A DNA stretch of 64,000 bases from Salarias fasciatus (taxonomy: Eukaryota > Chordata > Actinopteri > Blenniiformes > Blenniidae): NCBI RefSeq assembly GCF_902148845.1, contig NC_043751.1:16273586-16337585 (forward strand). The letters are read 5' to 3'. The translations under genes were made by a program, and so were the position numbers. Positions 42,254 through 53,400 of this stretch are shown here, piece by piece (within the stretch, counting starts at the first letter, position 1; each line of letters starts with the position of its first letter). The notes below the pieces were generated by a model. It was not told the DNA's origin. It ran no database searches and worked only from the letters and a program-made list of their open reading frames with translations.

Positions 42254-42682
42254 ATGGTGTTGAAGTGTAGCACTGCTTGCCTTGTGGCACTGGCCTTGCT
42301 CGGCTGCTTCTGCGAGGCTCAGTATGGCATTCAGAAGCCTTCCACTCCTCAGAAACCGTCGCCACAATATCCTCAGCAGGAGAAGCAGAATTTTGAAAAA
42401 CCACTGGACTGGAAATACCCTGAGGAGGTCAAGCCTGCAGTAAAACCTGAGGGTCCGTTTGAGCAGAGAAACCCTGTTGCAGCTCGAACCGTTGCTGTTG
42501 ACTGCAGAGAGCAGTCCGCTTATGTGGAAGTTCAGAAGGATTTGTTTGCAATTGGTCAGTTCATCAATCCCGCTGACCTCACCATTGGAAACTGCGCAGT
42601 TACTGGAGAAGATCGTGTTGCTCAGGTGTTGCTTTTCGATTTCGCACTGCAGGACTGTGGAAGTCAATTGACGGTAATATGA
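42254..42682 (+). pseudogene. ZP3-like copy 3, exon 1 only
   Basis: Exon 1 (42254-42673) is intact and nearly identical to copies 1 and 2: signal peptide, Pro/Gln-rich segment and the first part of the ZP-N half. The donor GT remains, but exons 2-8 are gone. Read straight on, the frame gives about 142 residues and stops two codons past the old exon end. The TATA box (42178-42184) and GTAAACA are kept, so transcription is possible. A working ZP protein is not expected, since most of the ZP domain and the furin-site region are missing. Confidence 0.85.
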
Positions 42683-43530
42683 AGGTATTTCAGGTGCAAA
42701 ATGTTTGTGCACCTGTAACACTGAATTTGTATGTGTATCAGCAAATTTGGTGTCCCACACTCTATGAGTTGTGTACTTGTAAAATAAATTCTTGTATGTG
42801 CCGATTTTTTTTTCTTCACACAAATACAACTAAAATATACATATTGACAAAATCGTAATTTCAGGTGCACAAATCATATTTACAGGTGCACAAATCCTTT
42901 TACAAGTCACAAATCCTTTTACAAGTCACAAATTTCAACACTGACACACTCACATTTTGCACCTATTGTTGCAGCGCACTAGGTGCAAAACATACTTGTG
43001 CACCTACAAGTTGTGCACCTGTATCATATGAAATGAAGTTGCAGTGGGAATTAGAATATGTGCAAATCTGAATGTGAACTTGTGCAATCACTAAGTGAAA
43101 TAATTTACCTAGAAAATAGCTGTGTCATTTAACACACAAGCACAAATAGCTACTTACAACCACTCGAATCCTCCCTACGAGGGGGGGATTCTCTGTTTTC
43201 TACAAGTGCAAAATCAGAAATTGTACTTCTGGTTCCGCTGACATATTAGGTGCAAAACTACAAAACGATCTGCTCATAAATTCTATGAGCAAAAGGCGGG
43301 CCCACTCTGGGATTGACAGACTTTTCGGCCAGTCAGAGAGAACCTTTGTCCGCCCAGCAAATCAGAGGTTTTTATTCCGGTCCTTTGCATTTGACTTTTC
43401 GCTGTTGTGGGATTGAACAGTCGTTTTCCCGGCCTCGCATGCGAGCAACAATCCGTGATTCACGTTTGTGAGTGTGGCATTATTTCTCCAACATGGGAAG
43501 ATGGTGTTGCGTGAAAGGCTGCCACAATTA
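42683..43530 (+). mobile_element. Fragment of a THAP-type DNA transposon (5' end), in unit 3
   Basis: This unrelated segment replaces exons 2-8 of copy 3. Near its right end ATG at 43493 opens the frame MGRWCCVKGCHN, then a stop where array sequence resumes. C-C-x-x-G-C-H-N is the start of a THAP zinc finger, as in P-element-like and other THAP transposases. The left part has nine GGTGCA/TGCACC hexamers, some as palindromes, which look like subterminal binding repeats. A direct repeat of about 19 bases (ACAAATCCTTTTACAAGTC) lies near 42890-42930. It could instead be the promoter and first codons of a host THAP gene moved here. Confidence 0.55.
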
Positions 43531-44389
43531 AATGTAACTTAAATTAGAAATATTGAAGGCCAAATAAAAGCATCGAAATAAACTAATATATTCAAGAACA
43601 CTATTTGTAAAAGTGTGACTTGTTTCCCTTTTGTGTGATGATAAATGTTACCTATTTGAACCCCATCTCATCAAATAAAACTGTTTTATTTTGATGGAAA
43701 TAAACATTAAAATGTTTGAAAAGCTCATATGATTCACTGAGAAATTCTTCACCTATTTTTTTTGGTAAACGTCATCAACTTAATAGATCATGATTACATG
43801 AGAGATCAGAGATCATGATTATATGCACAGGGTGATGGGGTATAGTGAAAAGCTTATACAAACAAATGATAAAATGCTACAGTTATGCCATATTATCTTA
43901 CCAGTTATATAAATTACAGGCATACAAGCATATCCGTGGGATCATCAGGAACAACAGAAACAAAGACATTGTGCTACTCAAACTTGAAGTTCATCTGGGG
44001 ACTCTCTGTGGAGAGTTTGCATGTTCTCCCTGAGCTGATTAGTTATGAACATCCCACAGTCCAAAGGCACACACTCAGGGCTAATTAGTGATCACAAAAT
44101 TGTGGATCAGCTCCAACACCACTGTGATAATGCATTAGACAGAACAGAACAGCGATTCATGAACTGTGGACCGATGCCCACTTGTAGGCCCCAAAAGTAA
44201 TGAAATTGTGATGCATGAGATAAATGACCATAACTTGATTAAAAGTTTTCAGTATTCAATTTTGTTAAGGATTACACACAACACACACACAAAAAAATGC
44301 TAAATTTTAATGCAGCTTGTTTTCTCTCTCCATAAAGTTAGATTCCAATTGAAATTTTGACCGTCCATAATCTTGCAAGTGAGTGGGAC

Positions 44390-44795
44390 ATAAACTTTGT
44401 GGAAATGTACTATTTCTATTTTTATTCAAATCAGTGCGCGAGAAGCAGAGGTCCAATCAGCCCAAACCAGCTGTGAGCCAGTGGAATGAAAAAGTCACCC
44501 TGCCTGCGAGCAGAAGACTTGATAAATACACAGACATTAGATTAGACATCGCCTTTTCGCCCTGACTCTGTCGGTGAGGGCTGCTTTCAGACAGACCAGG
44601 GACACAGAGGATGAGGATTCTGTCTAGAGGTTTCGCACAGATAAATTGAAATCAGCATTAGAGATCTGCATTGGGACTCTATTTCTACACTCCATTTGGG
44701 ATCTAAGAAAGAACCTGTAAAGTTCGAGGAGCAATCGGAGGGGAGCCCGGCCCAGCACCGGAGGGAGGAAAACTCCGTCCTTGACAACTTCAACA
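44390..44795 (+). mobile_element. LTR-retroelement remnant, unit 3 copy (partial)
   Basis: This is a fossil, shorter and more diverged than the two copies at 36060 and 41180. The TATA-like and AATAAA-like parts can be followed, and the block ends at 'GTCCTTGACAACTT' without the primer-binding site. Confidence 0.5.
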
Positions 44796-45799
44796 AAGCA
44801 CTTAGGTGATAAGCCTTTTGTGATCTGTGACGTTACTAATATACTAAAGTGTCACTGACTTTAATTTCAAAACACTATGACGACTTTGGTGAAAAGTATG
44901 CAAATTAAATTTAATGTGTATAATATGCACTCTATTGGCATTAGACCATGTCCGGGCTGAATTATTCTGTTTTTAGGAAATTCATCTTAGTGTCATATTT
45001 TGATCAGATTGTGGTTATCAGCATTGGTGGGGCCCTGGAAAACATTTTGATTTTCAAGTGGGTCCTGCAATTCTGAGGTTTGTGTCTGTCTGGTAGAAGA
45101 CAGTCAGTGGGATGGAGCAGCAAAACATAAATCATTACTTTTGTTTCCTGGAAAGTGCTTATTGCAAACTGCATTCCTTGAGGGTCGGCGTCCTGCATGT
45201 TTCACATGTTTCTCTGCTTCAGCACATCTCAGTCTCAGCTGGGAGAGGCCTAAAACACACAGGCCTAAAACACACAGGCCTGTCAAGGGCTGGAGTTCCA
45301 CACACCCGAAGGATCATCGCCCCCATGTGGCAGGAACAATCAACAGCGGTTTTGTTTTTTCAGCACCACAGGCAGTGAACAGCTACTGTTTCACCATACC
45401 GGTGTCTTTTTTTTTTTTTAAATTGGAACTATGATGAGTTAATTAAATCAGTCCTGGACATTGAAGTATAGATATACAGCTTAAGCAAGAGTTCTAGAAT
45501 TTGTGAGAGATATGAAAACGGCTGGAAATTCACACGTCACCATGACAAACACTGCTGTGTGATGTCCATCTTACGCCAGATTTAAGAAAAAGCACATAGT
45601 CATATATTAGTAATATTTAGCGAGCTTCAGCTGGTAAATAAAGGGCAATAGGGCACCCCAGTATTTTTGATTTTCATTTTTAAAATGAAAAACAAAAAGA
45701 AGAATCATCATTTATTAAGTTGTACGTTTGTTCATATGTATAATAATATAGAAGTCATAATTTTCAGGGAGTGAACCTCGGCTGAGAGGCTGGGGTGAC

Positions 45800-45972
45800 A
45801 GAAATATCACCCTGTCTATGAAGCAGCCACTCAATTACTGACAATTCCACACATAGCAATGTGAATTTAGCCAGTGTTGTTTATCCTGATTTGATGTGTC
45901 CATAAAATGGCACATTTGGCAATAAAGATATCGCCAAACGTGCCATTTTATGTGCTGTGCTGTGATATTTCT
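45800..45972. repeat. Nested inverted repeat (possible MITE or hairpin)
   Basis: Inner arms ATAAAATGGCACATTTGGC (about 45902) and GCCAAACGTGCCATTTTAT (about 45933) are near-perfect complements around a 12-base loop. Outer arms AGAAATATCAC (about 45800) and GTGATATTTCT (about 45962) are also complementary. No coding content. Confidence 0.6.
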
Positions 45973-46133
45973 CTCACAAGAAGGCAAGACTGTAACGGTC
46001 AACAGCTTTGTGTACAAAAATGTGTTAACCTAGTAAGTTATTTTTTTTACAATTTGGTTTTAAACTTGTATTTGTGCAATATACCATTTATTTTTTTGGA
46101 TAAGAATACCACGAGTTATTAATATTGGCATTA

Positions 46134-46165
46134 AATAATGGCTATTTCACAGAATAGCCATTTAT
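46134..46165. repeat. Short hairpin AATGGCTATT / AATAGCCATT
   Basis: Ten-base perfect arms around a six-base loop (TCACAG), with AT-rich ends that extend the pairing. Function unknown. Confidence 0.6.
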
Positions 46166-46740
46166 ATTTCATTGGTTTGGGACAGTTATTGAAATTGCCT
46201 TAATAAGCCACAGGCACAGCTCCAGATTTCGATACAATTTCATTTCTGTGTTACATTATTGGACAAACTGATTAATCCAGGTGTGTCTAATCATTTGTTG
46301 CTGCCACTCCTCCTGAGGTCAGCTGTGCATAAAGCTCAGAAAACACTACCCCACTAAGAATATTTATTTTTCAAACACCACAGCTGCTTATGTGCAAATA
46401 GTACATTAAAAAGTCATACACCAGAACTCAAAAGTGGAAAAAGCATTTACCGGAACTTCAGATGGATGCTTTGGTTGATTGAAACACATTTTTTAAAACA
46501 TAAGGTTTGCTTTATTAAAAGGTTAATAGCTGATTGCTACTGTTACAGTTTTTAACTAGTTATAGTTCCTGAAGTTTCAGTATTGTTGGCCAGAACTGTT
46601 GGTATATTACACTCATCCCGTTCACAGACACGAGACACCTCATGAACCCTGAAATGAAACATCATGGAAGCTGTGAGAGTTTAGCCTGGCATCAGTTTGT
46701 GTTCACAGAGGTTTTGAACACCTGAACTTGAGAACCTGAG

Positions 46741-47375
46741 CTATAAAATCACTGCATTAAAACACCGCTGAAGGAATTTCACCACGATGAAAAGACTGTC
46801 TTGACGCCGCGAGAGAGGTGAGGATTCAGTACCTGCATCCCAAACGACGCTGACGTTACGGCGTCCTGCTCCACCCTCCTCCTCCTCCTCCTCCTCCTCC
46901 TCCTCCTCCTCCTCCTCCTCCTCTGTCTCTGCTTGTCTCCGCACTGCTGGCCCCTCTCTGCTGTGTGTCACAGGCAGCAGCAGCAGCAGTAGCAGCAGCA
47001 GCCGACATTTGGCGAGCGGAGCGGCGGACTGCGGGCCCGGGCCGGACCTCTGCGCTCTTCATGCGTCGCGCGGACGTATCGGGGAAACGCGGGGATTTCA
47101 GCGTCGCCGCGCGCCGCCTGTAATCAAGATCGTCTCGCGCCTCGCAGATGCTCGACTGCAGATTTGATGGTGCTGTGAAGGCTCGTCTGACTGAAGGCTC
47201 GCGGCCAAGGGGGGGCATTCGTGGGGCCGCGGATATAGAGAGAGAGAGATAGAGAGAAAGAGAGAGAGAGACACCTCTGTCCACCACTCCGTCCGTCCTC
47301 TGCCCTGCGCTTGTGAATGGACTGCGACTCCCTCCGTGATTCTCTGCAGTCCCTCTGAGTCATTTGTGGAAGAAG
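46741..47375 (+). promoter_or_regulatory. mapk8ip2: mapk8ip2 promoter and 5' untranslated region, GC-rich
   Basis: The base composition changes sharply to GC/CpG-rich. It contains a (CTC)n run at 46875-46922, a (CAG)n-like run at about 46975-47002 and a (GA)n run at about 47236-47272 before the ATG. Such CpG-island promoters are typical of brain-expressed vertebrate genes. Long minus-strand frames here come from these triplet repeats and are not genes. Confidence 0.6.
46875..46922 (+). repeat. (CTC)n trinucleotide run
   Basis: Sixteen near-perfect triplets lie about 450 bases upstream of the mapk8ip2 ATG, probably in the promoter or leader. Confidence 0.9.
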
Positions 47376-50300
47376 ATGGCGGACAGGGCTGAGATGTTTT
47401 CCCTATCCACTTTCCATTCCCTCTCTCCTCCCGGATGCAGGTAAGCGCTGCCGCCCGTGCGGAGCTGACAGTGGCGGCGTGACGGTGAACGATGCGCGCC
47501 ACTGACCGGGGAATTAAAAAAAAAAAAAAAGAAAGGCAGAGCCGGAGGAACGGCGTCTTGCTGCTTTGTTTTGATGACTGCAGTAAAACGCACGTTCCCG
47601 GCATGGGTAGCAATCGGTATTTTGAGGAGACCTGCGGGGCCTGCTGCTGCTGATAGGAGCTGCAGAGGAGCAGCGCTGCTTGTTTATATTTTTGGAAGTG
47701 ATGGATGGAAGACACTGCTTCTTTAAGCTTCACCCGTATGTAAAAAAAAAAAAAAAAACATATGAGGAAGAGCAAAATGATATATAAAATACACGCCAAA
47801 TGATCTTAAGCTGTCGCGACAGACACCCGCTTTGCGCATTCTCCGTGCAAGGCCCACGCCCTGTTGAGTCCGGCCCAGCCAAGGGCATGGTGCTGGTTGC
47901 TGAACAATGATTTACGGAAGTCCTACTGATACTGATGCGCTTTCCAAACACTTCTACTGTGACCTCTGCGACGAATCCGCCTGCCTTCTCTTCCTGTCGA
48001 AGCACAATCGTGGGTGGTATCACACTGGCAGTTAGCAGGGATCATCAGTCCATGCAGAATAATTGATAATGTGGCAGCATTTGCCTGTTAGGCTTTTCTG
48101 TTTAGATGGAGTGGGTTAGGTTTTCTGCTGTGGAACTGGTTTTTTGAGATCAATTTAGGCCTGATAAGGGTGAATACTTTGGTATGCTGTGAATTAAATT
48201 GTATGGAGGCAGCTGCAATGAGGCATATTCAATAATATGTTCAGTTTATTTGAATTTCTATGTGTTATAATGTGTTTCCTGGTTTCAGGGTAGCTATACA
48301 TCTATAGCATTTGCTGCTGTTTGTGGGGAACTTTAGCACAAAAGAACATCACAATGAATTATACATTTTATGTCCTCATCAGAATAACATGTTCATTCCA
48401 CTAATGCATTTAATACAACAGTGCTCCATCGTCTTTGTGTCTGCCTCCATATGGCCCTGGTCCTACAGAGGCAATCACATTAGAGAGGGGGTTATGTTGG
48501 TTTTTATATCCACAACATGTCCTCATGAGGGATTTAGGATAGCCCAATCTCATGGATAGATAACACTCAATCAATAACTTGATTTTTATTTTTGGTATGG
48601 CCACCAGTGACCCTTGTCCAGTTCACAGAGCCAAGCTCAGGCCAAGACATCAATATTTCAGATTTACAGCAGTGGCTAATGGCCAGAGCAAGCTAATCTT
48701 CCTCGTATCACAGGGATAATGTTCCTCAATGATATTTATGCACTAAATAGACCTGATTATACTTTGTATCATCAACTCCAAAATGATCAGTCTTCATTTA
48801 AAAAACCCCGCTGTTACAGATCGCTGAAGATGGGGAGAGCAGGAATCTGCATCTGCAGGAGACACTTCCAGTCACGTGCATTGATGAAGGTTCTGTTTAT
48901 GATAGCTCATTTGTGTAAGTTTCATCTTATGGAAAACATGGCAGTGGCAGTATTTTCTCTTTTTGGCGCATGGAATTTGCATAAGTCAGTGCCCATTTGT
49001 AATTGTTTGTGTTTTATGTGTGTGTGTGTGCGTCCTTCTCTACCTTGTGTGTGTGACTGATTCATAGATGAAGCCACCAGTGGTGTGATGCTGTAGTACG
49101 GTAATCTGCCTTACATAACCTTAGCAGTTTTCAGTTGGCGACATAATCTGTAAATGGCACCATTTTCCTCCCCTGAGCGCCACGAATTTACACCACACTG
49201 TAATTTCTACACTACTGGGGAAGAACAGTTTTTGGTATTTGAAGGAGAGAAATGCATCACATTCACTAATTAACTTAACTAACGTCCCTCTTGTAATCTG
49301 TTTGAGCTTTTTGTATTTACTATGAGATTGGATTAAAAGATCCGTTGAACCTAATCAGAGACTTTGATGATGCTTCATAACATCACCTTACAGAGATATG
49401 TATATGGAAATTTACTGCCCTGGTTTGATGAATGCTACCAATAATTGTTCTGTGACATGATAACTATTGATTCCCATATCTGAGAGGGGGCCTCTGCTGT
49501 TTTTGTTAGATTTGCTGAGGCAGCAGTCCTAAATGCTGTCTTGATTTCTGCTATTTGACTCCAGTGTTAAAATAGGCATAAAAAATATGAAGCTTTGAGA
49601 TCAATCACCGCCTTTTGGTTGACCAGTTGTATTTCCAGTGTAGCTTACAATCTATAAATACAATACATTTTCTGTTGACTATTTACGGTGGTCGTTTTGG
49701 ACTAGCATAAAATTCAAACATTTAAAGAGACGAACATTTGCGGCAGCTATGGATTAGGAGTATTCATCTGAAGCATTTTCAGTGTGATAACATATTTGAT
49801 AGCGTATTAAAATCTTAATCAACTCAGCTGTATTCCATAGTAGTACATGAATATTTTCAAAATGGTATTTTCAGTGAGCATCCTCCAGCTTTGCCCGCCC
49901 CTGATCCCTCCCCCTGTGAATCTCCTGTTTACCAGTCGATGTTCTACTTTTGCTTTCCAACTCTTTGAAGGCAGAGAGGAGGATGAGGGGGTTGTGGTGG
50001 GTATGGTTACTATGGGGTAAGAGGCTTAAATCAAATACTGATTCATTTCAGCTTAAGCGTTTCCATCTCTGCCACCCCCTGCCGGCGTCTTCCTCTCTCT
50101 CTCTCCCTCTCTCTCTGGATAAAATTGTATTTGTTTACCTCTAATTTCAGGAGTCGCTGTTGAATAGTCAAAGGTAAAAGCTTTGTTTACCATCCATGTG
50201 ACAACATGCCAAACAGCAGCGTTCAGCCTTTATTCATCCACATCCAGACAAAAGCATGAGATGAAATCATGAGTTTGCTCCCGGCAGATCGAAGCATCAT

Positions 50301-50391
50301 CACAACCTTTAGTTTAGAAATGGTGTGATCTTCACGTTCCAGTCTGAGGCAGACAGCGTACAGTTGTTCATTAGGATAAATGCAGGGTGCG

Positions 50392-50450
<59 letters not shown>

Positions 50451-53400
50451 TTAATGAGTCAGTCGCAGCCACATCAGATGTCTCTGGCTTTTAAAGATGA
50501 TGTCATTGTGAAGCAGGTGCTCATGGTTAATGGGCAGCTTCATCACGGCGTAGACCCCACGACACCCACTCTCACTTTGCCTCTATGTTTATTTCAATAC
50601 TCGTATTGGCCTGTCATATTATTTTTCTCTGTTTCCCAATATTGTCCCATTTCAGTTTTTTTAAATGGCTATTTATGTGTGCAGTCTATTTCTTTCTTTC
50701 TTTTTTTTTTTTTTTGCTCCTTTGAAGAATAAATGGGTTTTGTACTGCCTGGCTCATGAAAGGGATGAATGAGATTGACATTTACTCCCTTTTCAAATGT
50801 GTCTGCTCAATTTTAGGGGACTGTAGACATGAAAGTTAACATATGAAATCAAAAAGTCATTTTGCTATGATGCGTGATATTACAAAAAAACCCAGAAAAT
50901 TATAATATGCTGTGTGAATATGTGGAAGACATACCAAAGACACTATAGACAGTAGCCAAACCCTTGAATTATTGATTTTTTTCAAACTGTTGCAACAATA
51001 CTCTATATTCTCTCGATCATACACCAACCATGAGGAAGGGGACTGCGGAGGGACGACGCATGGCCTGTCCAAAGAAGTATGGGGTTCTCGTGAATAGAAA
51101 TAGCTCCATCAAAGTGAGATGAGACAGTAGAAACAGAGGGTGGAGGAAAAATAAAAATAAAATGAAATAAAAACTATTAGGAATAATCACAAAAGTGGAC
51201 TAAACTGGAGAAGAAAGCACATGATGTGTCACGCTGCACACTCTGGGATTCTGACAACATGAATTTCAACACTGTAGGGATGAATTTGTTTCTGTCTGAG
51301 ATGGATTGTGAAATCTAAAGACATTTTGGAGAAAAAGACACTTTAATCTTCATTTAATTTTTTTGTCATGACTGTTAATCAGTGCCTGCAGCTTATACAG
51401 ATGCCTCCTTTCATTCTGCTGATATACAGATGAGCATGCTGACAAAATGGAGTCAAGAAACAAAAGAGAGTAGAAAACGATGTAGGAGATCAGAAAAGAT
51501 ATAAAAAAGAGCCGATTGCCATTACATCAGTTATCTAGATTACGTCCAGTATTTTGGAAGGAATTTAGGATCTAAACCAATTAAATATTCAACTAGTCAA
51601 TTGGGATCGGTTCCAGTCATCAACTGAAATCGAAGCGACACTGGCTTCCTCTTTTCCCTCTGAACTCCTCTAAATATCCACCTACTTAATTCACTGCTCT
51701 CGTTCAGTTTCACCGAACTCTCATCTGAAAGCTTTCTACCGGTGTGACGATGAAGCCCATGGCCTTGGATACAGCCGCGCTGGCATCGCATTTTTCCGTT
51801 GTGACCTCTCAAGGATTCCCCTAAGGAGCTTATTATTGACTGTATTCAAGCAAATTTGCTGAATGCACGTTTATTTTTTACTAAATTTGTTCATGGAGGA
51901 AGTTATTACACCCATTCCGACACCTGTTGTTTAATTTTGTTGATTCACCAGTGAACAGCATAGAAACATGTGCTGTCAGAATTTCTATATAACAAAACGT
52001 ACTGTATCTTAGCAAAAGATGCAAAAGGCCAAACTGTAGATCTGATGGAAAGTGAAGAGCAGCCAATACATGTTTACCTTATAAGACCTTTCACTCCCGA
52101 AGCTTAGAAGTGGATTTGGTCTTTAAAAAGGTGCATATAAAACACAGAAGCATGCAGTCCGAGTCAAAGGTAATTATAGAGGATGAAAACCTCCATTAAC
52201 GTCCCTATGCACAGGGCATGTGTCATTATGGTATTGTAATAGCTGTTCCTTCTGAAGCGTTTCATATTAAAGTCCTCCCAGGGAGCTTTTTTACCTTTTA
52301 TATTTCACTCTGATTGAGAGTGGGCGCTTTTGACTTCATGACTTTTTCAGAAATAAAGTGAAGTTTCAAATCTGCATATTTAAAATAATTTTGAACAGTT
52401 TGAAATATTTTACGATAGTTCAACACTTTAAAAAATAATGACAGCCCTGCCTTGTCAAAAATGGCTGTTTTTAATAATCCTGGAGAAAAATGTGAGCAAT
52501 GTGTTGCCACAGACTCTGAGAACTTACTCTTGGGATTAATGCTCAAGTGGAAATGGAAATCTGAATGTATTTATCACTGTGTTTGTATACACGCTCAAAC
52601 AATACAAATGTAAAGCAGACACACACCCACAATGAAAATACATGCGATAATTTATCTGAATGATGAAAACAGAAGGAGGCAGAGGGAAGGACTATTTTCT
52701 GATGACGAAGCTAAAAGTTGGCAAGTTCTTGGCCAAGCTGCAGTCCATTGTAAACCGGAGATCAATAAAACAAAGATATACTGACGGTAACAAAAAAGTT
52801 CAGTTTGTGCATTGGCTTAATGTAGTCGATGTGGAGGTAAAGTTTGTTATCTTGATCTTCAATGACCTACATATGATTTTCATTTTGGTGTAAAAGTTTG
52901 TTGATTGTTTTTCTTTTCTCCTACCTTTGTATTAGAATACATAGTATGCATGGCTTTGGGCTGTCAGTAGAGAGGTTAAATTGTCTTGGAAACAATTTGG
53001 AATCTTCATTGCTTGGCTGTGTTTATTGAAGTGAATATGAAGATGAACCCTTTTTTTGTCTGCACTCAGAATTGATCTGGCCCAGATCTATCATGTCGGC
53101 TAACGGTGAACCAAAGTAAAGACGAAAACTGGAAACACCAGCATGTTTTTGTTTTTTGCTCATTTAGTTGGACTCACATATGGATTCTGTCAAAACAGAC
53201 GTCTCCATACAGGCTTCCGACTGCACAGGGCAGGTAGACGTTCTGGCCTTTTGTAGTGGAGAACAGATGATTAAACAGCTCGTGTGTGTGTGTGTGTTTG
53301 TCTGTAAATTCATCAATCACGATTACTTCTGGAAGCTTTTCTGTCTTTTTTTTTTTTCGAAGTCCTTTGATGGACTGAAAAATTCACTTGATTCTGAAAG

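Larger units (their letters stand above)
42051..44800 (+). repeat. Tandem array unit 3 (truncated)
   Basis: It starts like unit 2 ('ATCGTGTGAAATGTGACATG') and holds promoter and exon 1. It is interrupted at about 42677-43530 by unrelated DNA, and resumes at 'AATGTAACTTAAATTAGAAA' (equivalent to 35085 in unit 1). It ends inside the LTR remnant at about 44790. It is the most diverged unit. Confidence 0.8.
44801..46740. other. Intergenic between the ZP array and mapk8ip2
   Basis: AT-rich, with no supportable gene. It contains a short tandem motif CCTAAAACACACAGG at about 45248-45282, and two inverted repeats (45800-45972 and 46134-46165), listed separately. Confidence 0.5.

Noticed and set aside
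47098-47799. A 233-codon minus-strand frame and overlapping frames with Ser/Leu and Glu runs near the mapk8ip2 first exon.
   Set aside because: They arise from (CTC)n, (GA)n and poly(A) repeats opposite a recognised coding exon.
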